From Fidelibacterota bacterium (GTDB taxonomy: Bacteria; Fidelibacterota; Marinisomatia; SCGC-AAA003-L08; GCA-2689995), in NCBI GenBank assembly GCA_002689995.1, contig NZIV01000017.1, positions 1 to 38,533 of the forward strand: a stretch of DNA of 38,533 nucleotides, read 5' to 3'. Every line of letters begins with the position of its first letter. Within the stretch, counting starts at the first letter, position 1. Below are positions 17,841 through 27,349 of this stretch, in pieces. The notes beneath the pieces were generated by a model. That model did no database searches. It saw only the letters and a list, made by a program, of their open reading frames with translations, and was not told the origin of the DNA. The position numbers and the translations under genes were made by a program.

Positions 17841-18713
17841 TTGGAATTTAATTTTAAAATAAAATTATTACTTTTTGTTGCTTTAGTCTCGATAAGCTCT
17901 TCTTCTATAATTGTAAAATATTTAACAAATATTGATGCAATTCCTATTGCATTTGCTAGAATGGCCATCGCAGGAATAATTCTTTGGTTTTTTAGTATAA
18001 TTAAACCTCAGGGAACACTATCTAATAAAACAAGATTATTAACCCTTATATCTGGTATATTCTTAGGAATTCATTTTGCATTTTTCTTCTCAGCCGTAAA
18101 AATGACGTCTCTTGCTAATGCAACCTTATTTGGAACTTTAGCTCCTATTTTTACTGTTTCTCTTAATTATTTATTTTTTAATATAAAAATTAATCCAAAA
18201 ATTTTGGTAGGTATAATTATAACTATCATTGGTGGAGTTACCATGTATGGATTTGAAGTTAAATTAAATTCAGATGGCTTTAAAGGTGATATATTTGCAG
18301 TGATTTGTTCTTTTTGGATGGCTTTAGTATTAATTATTACAAAAAATATTCGTAACAATTATGATACAATAATTTATAGTAGAATGCTTTATATCTCTGC
18401 TGCATTAACATTATTGAGTATTATACTTATTATGGATATTCCTATTAGAAAGCCTAATACTCAAGAAACAATATTTCTTCTTCTTTTAGGATTTATTCCA
18501 AATATACTTGGACATAGTATGTTATATTATGCGATTCGATTTTTACCATCACATACTATTGCTTCAATTCCTTTAGGTGAACCAATAATCGTATCCATAT
18601 TTGGACTAATTTTATTTCAGGAAATTGTACCTTTTTCAGTACTGTTTGGTGGAGGTATTATTTTGATTGGTTTATATTTAATTCTAAAAAATTCAGAAAG
18701 TGATAAGAATTAG
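17841..18713 (+). CDS. EamA/DMT-superfamily transporter
   Basis: 290 residues with about ten hydrophobic segments in two similar halves, the EamA layout. ISSSSIIVKYL, PIAFARMAIAGIILWFF and the second-half SMLYYAIRFLPSHTIASIPLGEPI are characteristic. It should export or import a small metabolite. The start is TTG, immediately after the TAA of the Rieske gene and in the same frame; AAGGA (17823-17827) is 13 bp upstream. No ATG is available near the N-terminus without cutting the first membrane helix. Co-transcription suggests it moves the substrate or product of the Rieske enzyme. Confidence 0.9.
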   Translation: MEFNFKIKLLLFVALVSISSSSIIVKYLTNIDAIPIAFARMAIAGIILWFFSIIKPQGTLSNKTRLLTLISGIFLGIHFAFFFSAVKMTSLANATLFGTLAPIFTVSLNYLFFNIKINPKILVGIIITIIGGVTMYGFEVKLNSDGFKGDIFAVICSFWMALVLIITKNIRNNYDTIIYSRMLYISAALTLLSIILIMDIPIRKPNTQETIFLLLLGFIPNILGHSMLYYAIRFLPSHTIASIPLGEPIIVSIFGLILFQEIVPFSVLFGGGIILIGLYLILKNSESDKN

Positions 18714-18733
18714 AGATATAAAGTATGTTATTT

Positions 18734-19093
18734 TTAAAAATTAATTTCTACAAATAATAGTCCCCAGCCTAAAATAAATAATACACCTCCAATAGGAGTA
18801 ATAGCACCTAACCATTTAATATCAGTAATTGATAAAATATATAAACTACCAGAAAAAATAATAATACCCGCTAAAAATAAATAGGTTGGGAGTTTGCTAT
18901 CTACTACATTTAAATATATTAAAATACCTGTAATTATTATTGCTATGCTATGAAACATTTGATATCGAACAGCTGTTTGAAATATATCTAAAGATTTATT
19001 TTGCGTTAATATTTCTTTTAAACCGTGTGCACCAAATGCACCAATTACAACTGCTAATAATGAAATAGTAATTCCAATTTTTATACTTAACAT
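18734..19093 (-). CDS. DUF423 family small membrane protein
   Basis: 119 residues, four predicted membrane helices. GAFGAHGLKEIL near the start and TAVRYQMFHSIAI are the hallmarks of the DUF423 (YgdD-like) family, whose function is not established. The start overlaps the end of queD by 7 bp. The gene is the last of a three-gene operon and converges with the EamA gene (20-bp gap). Confidence 0.9.
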   Translation of the reverse strand: MLSIKIGITISLLAVVIGAFGAHGLKEILTQNKSLDIFQTAVRYQMFHSIAIIITGILIYLNVVDSKLPTYLFLAGIIIFSGSLYILSITDIKWLGAITPIGGVLFILGWGLLFVEINF

Positions 19094-19536
19094 GATCTTC
19101 CTTCATATACTACATAACTTGTAGGTGTTTCCCATAATTTTACAGAAGATAATTTCAGTCCTGTACCATACTTATCTTCAAACTTTTTAGATATATTTTC
19201 AAATATATATTTTGCAACATTTTCCGCAGTGGAAGTAAATGTAACTTTAACCATTTTATGACCTCCGGAGTTTTTAAAAAAATTAATTAATTCCTCATCT
19301 TTATCCCAAACCATAAAACCATGATCTAGTTTATCATGAACTTCTTTTTTTGCAATTTTTTTTATATCTGCAAAATCCATAACCATTCCATATTCAGATG
19401 TTGAACTTGCATTTACTAAATCACCTTCAACTGTAATTTCGGCTTTATATCTGTGTCCGTGTAATCCCTTACAAACTGATCGGTGATTTAATATTCGATG
19501 TCCCATATCCCATTGAATGATTTTTGTAATTTTCAT
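19087..19536 (-). CDS. queD: 6-pyruvoyl-tetrahydropterin synthase/QueD family protein
   Basis: 149 residues. Zinc ligands are His13 (MGHR) and His26 with His28 (LHGHRY); the catalytic Cys22 is in SVCKG. GMVMDFADIK and KLDHGFM are also family motifs. QueD converts dihydroneopterin triphosphate to 6-carboxytetrahydropterin in queuosine/7-deazaguanine synthesis. The CxxxHGH spacing fits QueD, but the paralogous PTPS activities cannot be ruled out. No other que gene is near; the flanking genes are a saccharopine-dehydrogenase-like protein (4 bp upstream) and DUF423. Confidence 0.88.
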   Translation of the reverse strand: MKITKIIQWDMGHRILNHRSVCKGLHGHRYKAEITVEGDLVNASSTSEYGMVMDFADIKKIAKKEVHDKLDHGFMVWDKDEELINFFKNSGGHKMVKVTFTSTAENVAKYIFENISKKFEDKYGTGLKLSSVKLWETPTSYVVYEGRSC

Positions 19537-19540
19537 TTAA

Positions 19541-20695
19541 TTAGATTTCTTTTAGTTTAATATTAAAGTTTCTTTTTTTTGCTTCCAATATAAATTCTGA
19601 GCCTTTCATAATTTTTTCAACTGGAATTGCACCTTTTATTTTATTTCTTGTTATATGAATTGCAATTATTGAAGCATGCCATCCTGTCCACTTTTCCATA
19701 GCAGAAAATTCAGTTATTTCATCATATAATTCAATAGCATCAAGTTGAATAGTTTTTTTAATTCCATCCTTAAGTCCTGATCCGATTATTCTCATTAAAC
19801 AAACATCTTCAACTCTTTTTGCATTTATTTTTGGTTCAAGTAAATAGTGATAAAATTCTCTTGGTATAATATTATTTTCTTTAAATTGAATAGGCTCTAA
19901 ACTAAATAAACCTAACCTTCTATATGCAATCATATCATTCCAATGACCTTTATATCTTAGTGTTTTATTTTCAAGAGTAGTCAGAATATTTTTAAAAGTC
20001 CACGGCATAGTCGATAAACCTCCAGATGTAACTGCCGCTTCTAATTCACCATATTTATTAAATTTTAAGTTTTCTAAATCTGAGAAACATTCTACTTCCG
20101 TAATACTTGATTTTCTTATAAATGTTGCAGAACCATCATATTCATTAGTTAAGCCATTAATATTAAAAAATAAATTATAATTCCATGGTTCAACTGGATT
20201 TTGAGGTAAACCTCCATCATAAATTTTAATTATTTTAGGAGAATCAAACTGTTCCATTACTAACAATGATAAAGTTATATTCATTCCAGGACCCATTCCG
20301 CAATCAGGAGTTATTCCTATTCCTGAACATTTAGCATCTTTATCTTTTGATAATTGGTTTTTTACTATATCTGTATTTCCACCAAGATCTATTAGGTTAA
20401 AATTATTTTCTATTGCAACATCTGTTATTAATTCGTTAAAAAAATATGGTACAGCTGAGATTACTGTATCAATTCCATTTAACATTTTAATTAATTCTAA
20501 TCTTTTTGTTACATTTAGTTTTTGAGGTATAAATATATCACTTTTTAATAAATTATTTAACCTATTTGCCGATCTCACTGCTATATCTAAATATTTATCG
20601 AAAATATATATTTTTTTTGAATTTCCATTAATAGCCAAGTCATATGCAATAGCTTGGCCTTGTCTTCCTGCACCTAATACAGCATATTTATACAT
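19541..20695 (-). CDS. Saccharopine dehydrogenase-like oxidoreductase
   Basis: 384 residues. The N-terminal Rossmann motif VLGAGRQGQAIAYDL, the ISAVPYFFNE and LIDLGGNTDIV segments, and the GITPDCGMGPGMN block match the saccharopine dehydrogenase / L-lysine dehydrogenase family. A role in lysine or related amino-acid metabolism is possible, but the substrate cannot be fixed. AAGGA precedes the ATG and directly follows the T-run of the terminator of the 2193-residue gene, so this transcript probably begins close by or arises by read-through. It is the first gene of the operon with queD and DUF423. Confidence 0.88.
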   Translation of the reverse strand: MYKYAVLGAGRQGQAIAYDLAINGNSKKIYIFDKYLDIAVRSANRLNNLLKSDIFIPQKLNVTKRLELIKMLNGIDTVISAVPYFFNELITDVAIENNFNLIDLGGNTDIVKNQLSKDKDAKCSGIGITPDCGMGPGMNITLSLLVMEQFDSPKIIKIYDGGLPQNPVEPWNYNLFFNINGLTNEYDGSATFIRKSSITEVECFSDLENLKFNKYGELEAAVTSGGLSTMPWTFKNILTTLENKTLRYKGHWNDMIAYRRLGLFSLEPIQFKENNIIPREFYHYLLEPKINAKRVEDVCLMRIIGSGLKDGIKKTIQLDAIELYDEITEFSAMEKWTGWHASIIAIHITRNKIKGAIPVEKIMKGSEFILEAKKRNFNIKLKEI

Positions 20696-20706
20696 AAATT
20701 TTTCCT

Positions 20707-20742
20707 TAAAAAAATAAAGCCTCGGTAAACCGAGGCTTTATT
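20707..20742 (-). terminator. Rho-independent terminator after the 2193-residue T9SS protein
   Basis: A perfect 12-bp stem (20714-20725 with 20730-20741, core AAAGCCTCGG) has a TAAA loop and is followed on the minus strand by a T-run. It lies 26 bp after the stop at 20768 and just before the saccharopine-dehydrogenase-like gene. Confidence 0.9.
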
Positions 20743-20767
20743 CTGTAAAATTAATTTACTAATATGA

Positions 20768-23700
20768 TTACTTCATCAACATAACTTTTTGAGTAGCAAT
20801 CTTATCACCTTGCTCAACTTTAACAAGATATACACCACTTGGTATTACTTCTGCATTCCATGTTACTTTATGGAATCCAGCATTTAACATACCCTCATGG
20901 ATAACATCAACAATTTGACCCATTAAGTTATACACTTTAACAGAAGTATAACCATCTACGTTAAGAGATAATTGCATACTTGTCACAGGGTTGAATGGGT
21001 TTGGATATGCATCAGTAAGAGCAAACTCAGCAGGAGTAGCTAAACCAGAAGCAAGAGGATCATTACCAACAATAACAGTAATATTATTTAATGATTCTGT
21101 ACTAACTACAATGCTTGTTTCTTCTCTCATATCAATTACATCTCCATTGATATACATTTTAACTTCATAAGCTTCATCTAATTCATCCATTGTCCAGCTT
21201 AGCTGTACATCTGAATTAGAGTTTGCTGAATAACCATTAATTACCCAGGCCTGTCCTTCTTCTGGAGAAATCATTTCTTTTGTATTTTTCCAATAAGTCA
21301 TTCCATTAGATTCTTTCATATAGATATCTAAATAAGAATCAGCCATTGTAATTACAGGTATGTCTTCAGTATCTTCACCATCTTTGATATCATTTGATGC
21401 ATTATCAGATAAACCAATTTTAATAATATCACCTCTAGCATCACCATCTATAGACTGAGCTTCAATATTCATATTCCATGTAAATTCATCAGAAACTTTA
21501 CTTTCTCTTGCTGCATCAAATGCATGAGGAGTAACGTTTAATGTACATGATTTACTAACATGAATCCAGAAACCTGTCCAAGGATGAAAATGGTTTGATT
21601 CAAAATTACTATATTGATCTGTACCTAAGACTTCACCACTTACAATACCTAAAGTTTGTGCTTCAGCCCATGTATGTGTACCAAGTTCATCTGTAACCTC
21701 TAACATATCTACACTTACAGGTCTAACTAATTTAGGAGAAACTAAATTCCATCCTCGACTTAATACATGATCTGCATCAGCTAAATTACCATCATGAGTA
21801 GTTAATACTCCACCTGACATTGTAAATGATACTAAGTCATGATTTAAGCCTAAGAAATAAGCTGTTCCATGTTCATATGGTGTACCAGGACTAAATGACC
21901 CATTTTGACTAAACCATACATAGTCACTACCTTCAGAGTAATCTGATAATCCAGCTAAGAATAGATTATCCATTGTATTTGGAGGATCTGCCGGTCCACC
22001 ATCAAAATATAATGGTGATCCAAATACATGCCATCCTTCATAGTTAAACGGATGATGCAAGAATTCTTCTGAAGCTGTAAATGTAGCAGTTGATGTACAA
22101 CTACCTTCTTTATCATAACCCCAGTAATCTCCAGCATCTTCAAAACATACTTCAATTGACTGACCATGATCAGTTTCCCATGCTGTAACTTCATAACTAA
22201 AGTCAACTGCATCCGGTCCTTCTACAGAGGCACCATCTGGTCCTGCATATCCATCATCATTTGAACTTGTACCTTCGTATGTAGTATAAGAAGATGTAAC
22301 TGAAGATACATTATGTCCACCTAAACCATCTGCTGCTGAAAACTGAGCTGCTAATGTATTTGTCATTTCACCAGCTGCATATATTTCAGCTGACATATCA
22401 CTACTTAATGTCAATTCTGGCTTAGCCTCTGTTGAATGTGATACAACATTACCAGTTTTACTAGCTGCTCCATGAGAATTAGAAGCATATACTCTATAGT
22501 GATATGTTGTACTTGCATCAAGTCCTTCATCTAAGAAATGAAACTTTCCATCGCTACCACGACCCATGTAAAACCATTCACCATCATCTGAAGCTTGAGC
22601 ATCATTTGGATTTTCACAATCATCTGAATAGTTATCATAATCATCAGCTTTACCATCACAAGTTGAAGCAGAATACTCACGTACAACACTTAATGTTGTA
22701 ATATTTGACCAACTATTTACGTCTGTTGGAGTAGTTGTTCTCTCAACATCATAATGAGTTGCACTCTCTTCATATTCTTCTAAATCAAAATATTCAGAAT
22801 GATCATCATCTACTGGATAATCACGGAAATCTGATGGATTCCATGATAATGTTATGTAACTCATTCCCTGATCAACTACATCTAATGATGAAACATGAAC
22901 AGGTGATGGTTCAGGTAAAACTGAGAATGAGTATGATGAACATGATAGCGCATCGTTAGTTGGCTGAACACTCATATCTACCTGGTCAGTAGCTCCATTT
23001 GCTGCTGAAGCATACATTAAGTATTCATAACCATCATAGTCATCTACAACGCATGTTTCAACTGTATGTGTTCCTACTCCAAATTGTCCTAAAAATTCTC
23101 CGCTACCAACTACACAACCACCGGCACATGATCCAGTTGCTTCATCAACTACATCACCATTCATAGTTGTAGTGTAAAACATTAAATCACCATCTAAATC
23201 TGATACAGATCCTAAAGATATTGTTACAGTTGCTGCATCTGATCCTGAAGGTATATAATGAACTAAACCATTATCTGATTCTACTTCAAATTCTGAAGTT
23301 GCATCGTAAACACCTTCATTCATTGCTCGTGTATTTGGTTCAGGTAATACATAAAAACCTCTAGCAGCAGTATTTTCTGCGCCATAGTTATCTTGAACAG
23401 TTAAAGTCCAAATATTACCACTTCCACCAGCAGTTCTTTGAGAATGATTTACAGCATGTGATTCAGGTCCTGGATCAATTGCCGGAGCAATACCATTTTC
23501 ATCGAATGCCCATAAGCAATCATCACTACATGGTTCACCTTCATCATACTGACCATTCATATTAAGATCATTATAGGTCATACCCATAACAGCTTCTGAC
23601 CAATATCTATCATGCTCTTCACAAAGTGGATCTTCGCTATCACAATCTGGATCATAAGAACCATTATGTGATAAAGTAACTGATGCTCTATTATCATCAC

Positions 23701-26700
23701 AATCTTGATCTTCATAAGGTACTAAATCATCACAATTATAATCATTATCACCATTATGAGGTACCTGCCAGTATCCACCACCAACTTCATCTAATTGACC
23801 TTCAGGTACAGAAACTTCTGCAACTGGAGCTTGGTTTGGCTCAGGTAAAATCGTAACTGTTACTGAAGTATTTATAGTGTTAGAACCATTACTTCCGTTA
23901 GTTAACCAATCATCATCAGTTACAGCTAAATCAAATGTATAGCTAGAACCGTTACCTGAATTTGGTTCAGTAACTGTAAAAGATACTGAAGATGCATTTC
24001 CATCAGCATGATTTGGATTATCTAATTCTAAATCACCACTCCAGCTTGCATCTAATAAATAACCTTCATGGTCTGTATACTCAGAACCTAATGTTATTGT
24101 CATTGGAGTTCCAGATTGATCTAATCCATCTGCATCTGTACCACCATCACTTAATCTTCCAATACCATCATGCGCAGTTGTATATGTATGGTATAAATGT
24201 ACATCATCAGATTCATCTGTTACCAATCCTTCATCAGTTTCTGGTCCACTACCAGCACCATCTGCATCAGATGATATAACAGAACCACAATCGTTATTAT
24301 ATCCACCATCATTATTACATAAATCTGTAAATGTTGGATCAACATTACCTACAGTTGTTAAACTAGTAGATGTTGAAGCACCAACACCAGCTCTACTTTC
24401 AGCAGTCACTGTATATGTATATGAGGTTGTAAATTCTAAGTTAGATTCTGAATCACCTTCACTTCCATCGGTAGAAACATCTCTTCCACCTGTTTCCATA
24501 CCAGACTCACCTCTTTCACTCGAAGAAGCAGTACTATATGCTGTTGCAGGATATCTTTGTTCAAAATCATTACATTTAGTTAATTCATAACCCTGTGATC
24601 CAAATTGAGGACCTTGAGATTGATCGTTATAATTTATACCTTCAACAACCACTACATCACATGAACTATCTGTCGCCCACGAAATACTTGAACTTGGCTT
24701 CCATTCTGAACCTTCTGCATCTTCACTCGCAGAAGTAGAACTTGTTAAATCATCAGCTGCTTCAGGAACTAAATTACCAACAATAAAGTCAACTGTTACT
24801 GGTACACCTGATTGAAGTGTCAAAGGAATATCAGTCACTCCCTCAATCTTGTAATAGTCTCCATCATGACCGCCACCATTAACTAATGCATAAACTGGCA
24901 CATAATTTTCAGGACTTAAATCAGTATCTAAGTTATACAATCCTTGAGGTGAAATTGTAAGAGTACCTAAACCACCAACCTCTGCAACTACTACACCATT
25001 AAATGTTGTTGTATTATTTGAAGCATAATGTTCATCTCTGTATGCTCTAATATCATAAGCCCATTCATGGCCCCATCCAGTCTGTTCATCCCAATTATTA
25101 ACTATATAGAAATGAATTTCATTGTCTGGATTTGGCACCATTGGCTCAGGAACATCCCAGTAAGCATCAAAACCATCAGAAGCAACAGGCATAGGTGCGC
25201 CATCATTTGTTAATGCATCTTCTGGATTTGCATGATAAAAACCTATTCTATTTTGTGGGTCTTCAATTAACTGAGTACCTAATACAGCCATTTTAGCAGA
25301 AATATCTAAAGCCCAAACTTCACCCTCTGGTGGTTCGTTTGTCATAATCATTTCTGTAGTACTTGTAACTGTTCCATATTGGCTAACACCTTCAATTGTA
25401 ACGCTATATTCTGTTGAAGCGCTCAAACCATTTATATTAACACTTGTTGCACTAGAAAGCCCTGTACATCCAGCTTCATCTCCATCAACTTGCTCAAAGC
25501 ATGCTTGATATTCCCATACTGCATCAGCATAACTTTCACCTTCTGCAAACTCAACATTAATTGAAAATGTTGATGGTGTATTATCTAACATAGATACACA
25601 ACTATCATCTGCTTCACATGCAAATGGTAAAGTAGAACCAAAACCAGATGCAGTGCCATCGCCACTTGCGTTGTAACCTGTTACTGTAACTTCATATTCT
25701 TCACCAGCCATCAATCCGCAAACAGGATCAACGTCTGAGCCATCAAAATCAAAAACTCCAGAAAAATCTGTAGTGATACAACCTTCTTCAGCTGTAAAAC
25801 CATCAATAGTCATTTCTGGTAATGGCATCGTATATACACATTCTGTTGTATGTGTAACACTTCCACCTTCAGCATCAACAGCACCATTATCTTCTGTTAC
25901 AAATACACTTCCTGATGCATCAGTAGTATTTACTAAAGAATATGTTCCATCACAAGCTTCACCATTACATGTAAAACTTGAGTTTCTTGTACTAGAAGAT
26001 TGGTTTTTATAATTATTAAAGTAATTAATTCTTTCTTCTCTATTCATGGTCTTGATAGCATCCGCAACAGGGTTATCATCAATAACTATCATTGATCCAT
26101 CTGCTGCAGAACCTCCACCACAAACACAACACATTTCATTTGAAATAAAATCATCGTCATCGTAATTACCACACCATGATGGGAAACTATTATAAGCAGC
26201 ACAATCATCACCATAAGGATCTGTAGCACCATTATCTGTATCTTCACAGTTAGTATCAGGTCCACCGCCACATGTTAAATCATCGTATAAACCCTCATCA
26301 CAACATGTATCTAATCCTTCGTCTGAACCGTCTAAGCAATCTGGTCCCCAAAATGCATTACCAAATTCAGAAGATCCATCACAAAAGTAGCTAGCAGGAA
26401 TGCATTCACCACTACCACATTCAAACTCACCATCACCACAAGCACTAGGAGCACCAAAAGTTAAAGTAGTAGTTCCGTCCGCTTCGTATGCATAAGAACA
26501 ATCAACATCAGGAGCTTCATAAGTACATCCTCCTAAATCTACAGTACCATTAGCAACAAAATTGCTTGCACTAGCATCTAAACAACCACCATATTCACAA
26601 AGGCTATTATCAGCATTTAAATACGGAGCACCCATTGATGAGTTTAATGCTGTAATTGACTCGTCACCACAAGCAGAAAAACCACCACAAGCAGCATCAC

Positions 26701-27349
26701 TCGTACCTACAGCGTCAAATTCAGCTGCTGCAGAACCATCAGCGTAATTTGATAATTCACAACCAGCACCATCAGCACAATACTCTTCTACTGGTCCAAA
26801 TAGTGCACCATTAGAACTACAAAGATCGGTAGAACCAGAAATATACATAGCGCCATACTGTAAGGCATTACCAGTCTGTAAACCTGAAGCAGCTACATTG
26901 TAATACATTTTACTTTCACTGTTATCATAAAAATTAAAAGTTATTTCTGGTGCAAACGCTGCATTAATTGCAGGATAACCAAAAGTAGCCTCTGTAGTAC
27001 CATCATTTAATTCTATAGCTAGTGTAACGCCACCATTAATACTAGGCATATAACTCCAACCAACACATTGGCCATTGTACATTGCACCTAAAATATCACA
27101 TTCACCACTATCACATACACCTGTAGCACCGCCTTGCTCACCGCTATCTACAGCATCACCATTTAAGGTGATTTCATCAAAAATGATAAATGCCTGTTGA
27201 GTTGAACCTGTTGGTAACCATTGGTCTCCAGGTCCATGTTCTGGGGAATATCCTCCAGCAAATAACCCCGTTGTCAATATACTTAACAACAAAATCATAA
27301 CGTTCTTCATTTTCCATTTCTCCTTTTTTAAATTAGAAATATTTTTCAT
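20768..27349 (-). CDS. Giant secreted T9SS protein with LDL-receptor class A and Cys-rich modules
   Basis: 2193 residues. Two starts have Shine-Dalgarno sequences: ATG 27349 (GAGGAG, 10-nt spacing) and ATG 27310 (AAGGAG at 27320-27325, 9-nt spacing). The second gives the neater signal peptide MKNVMILLLSILTTGLFAG. Residues 255-277 are a GCxDxxAxN-type motif. Residues 304-349 are an LDL-receptor class A module (FECGSGECIP, CDG, DCLDGSDE). Residues 368-413 are a six-Cys module ending MCCVCGGG. Fibronectin-III-like and cadherin/PKD-like repeats follow, separated by LPEPN/LPEPS linkers. The C-terminal 81 residues (from about 2113, DAYPNPFNPVTS) are a T9SS type A sorting domain. It is very rich in Asp, Glu, Gly and Ser and its GC content is clearly above its neighbours. 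Probably a surface adhesin or matrix protein; no enzymatic domain recognised. Confidence 0.92.
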   Translation of the reverse strand: MKNISNLKKEKWKMKNVMILLLSILTTGLFAGGYSPEHGPGDQWLPTGSTQQAFIIFDEITLNGDAVDSGEQGGATGVCDSGECDILGAMYNGQCVGWSYMPSINGGVTLAIELNDGTTEATFGYPAINAAFAPEITFNFYDNSESKMYYNVAASGLQTGNALQYGAMYISGSTDLCSSNGALFGPVEEYCADGAGCELSNYADGSAAAEFDAVGTSDAACGGFSACGDESITALNSSMGAPYLNADNSLCEYGGCLDASASNFVANGTVDLGGCTYEAPDVDCSYAYEADGTTTLTFGAPSACGDGEFECGSGECIPASYFCDGSSEFGNAFWGPDCLDGSDEGLDTCCDEGLYDDLTCGGGPDTNCEDTDNGATDPYGDDCAAYNSFPSWCGNYDDDDFISNEMCCVCGGGSAADGSMIVIDDNPVADAIKTMNREERINYFNNYKNQSSSTRNSSFTCNGEACDGTYSLVNTTDASGSVFVTEDNGAVDAEGGSVTHTTECVYTMPLPEMTIDGFTAEEGCITTDFSGVFDFDGSDVDPVCGLMAGEEYEVTVTGYNASGDGTASGFGSTLPFACEADDSCVSMLDNTPSTFSINVEFAEGESYADAVWEYQACFEQVDGDEAGCTGLSSATSVNINGLSASTEYSVTIEGVSQYGTVTSTTEMIMTNEPPEGEVWALDISAKMAVLGTQLIEDPQNRIGFYHANPEDALTNDGAPMPVASDGFDAYWDVPEPMVPNPDNEIHFYIVNNWDEQTGWGHEWAYDIRAYRDEHYASNNTTTFNGVVVAEVGGLGTLTISPQGLYNLDTDLSPENYVPVYALVNGGGHDGDYYKIEGVTDIPLTLQSGVPVTVDFIVGNLVPEAADDLTSSTSASEDAEGSEWKPSSSISWATDSSCDVVVVEGINYNDQSQGPQFGSQGYELTKCNDFEQRYPATAYSTASSSERGESGMETGGRDVSTDGSEGDSESNLEFTTSYTYTVTAESRAGVGASTSTSLTTVGNVDPTFTDLCNNDGGYNNDCGSVISSDADGAGSGPETDEGLVTDESDDVHLYHTYTTAHDGIGRLSDGGTDADGLDQSGTPMTITLGSEYTDHEGYLLDASWSGDLELDNPNHADGNASSVSFTVTEPNSGNGSSYTFDLAVTDDDWLTNGSNGSNTINTSVTVTILPEPNQAPVAEVSVPEGQLDEVGGGYWQVPHNGDNDYNCDDLVPYEDQDCDDNRASVTLSHNGSYDPDCDSEDPLCEEHDRYWSEAVMGMTYNDLNMNGQYDEGEPCSDDCLWAFDENGIAPAIDPGPESHAVNHSQRTAGGSGNIWTLTVQDNYGAENTAARGFYVLPEPNTRAMNEGVYDATSEFEVESDNGLVHYIPSGSDAATVTISLGSVSDLDGDLMFYTTTMNGDVVDEATGSCAGGCVVGSGEFLGQFGVGTHTVETCVVDDYDGYEYLMYASAANGATDQVDMSVQPTNDALSCSSYSFSVLPEPSPVHVSSLDVVDQGMSYITLSWNPSDFRDYPVDDDHSEYFDLEEYEESATHYDVERTTTPTDVNSWSNITTLSVVREYSASTCDGKADDYDNYSDDCENPNDAQASDDGEWFYMGRGSDGKFHFLDEGLDASTTYHYRVYASNSHGAASKTGNVVSHSTEAKPELTLSSDMSAEIYAAGEMTNTLAAQFSAADGLGGHNVSSVTSSYTTYEGTSSNDDGYAGPDGASVEGPDAVDFSYEVTAWETDHGQSIEVCFEDAGDYWGYDKEGSCTSTATFTASEEFLHHPFNYEGWHVFGSPLYFDGGPADPPNTMDNLFLAGLSDYSEGSDYVWFSQNGSFSPGTPYEHGTAYFLGLNHDLVSFTMSGGVLTTHDGNLADADHVLSRGWNLVSPKLVRPVSVDMLEVTDELGTHTWAEAQTLGIVSGEVLGTDQYSNFESNHFHPWTGFWIHVSKSCTLNVTPHAFDAARESKVSDEFTWNMNIEAQSIDGDARGDIIKIGLSDNASNDIKDGEDTEDIPVITMADSYLDIYMKESNGMTYWKNTKEMISPEEGQAWVINGYSANSNSDVQLSWTMDELDEAYEVKMYINGDVIDMREETSIVVSTESLNNITVIVGNDPLASGLATPAEFALTDAYPNPFNPVTSMQLSLNVDGYTSVKVYNLMGQIVDVIHEGMLNAGFHKVTWNAEVIPSGVYLVKVEQGDKIATQKVMLMK
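26116..26253 (-). repeat. Copy 1 of a duplicated Cys-rich module
   Basis: This encodes residues about 367-411 (CEDTDNGATDPYGDDC, then PSWCGNYDDDDF, then MCCVCGGG). It aligns without gaps with 38364-38501; over the 132 bases I compared by hand about 19 differ (roughly 86% identity). Confidence 0.85.
26303..26440 (-). other. LDL-receptor class A-like module
   Basis: This encodes residues 304-349. Six cysteines and the acidic calcium cluster CDG...DCLDGSDE match the LDLa fold, including the GECIP turn. An insertion lies between CDG and DCLDGSDE. LDLa modules are mainly known from animals, so a bacterial case is notable. Confidence 0.75.

Noticed and set aside
22504-24279. Open plus-strand frames rich in His and Leu opposite the 2193-residue gene (also 30961-31242 and 33535-33825)
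   Set aside because: They are antisense to Asp/Gly-rich coding sequence, have low-complexity products and no ribosome sites.
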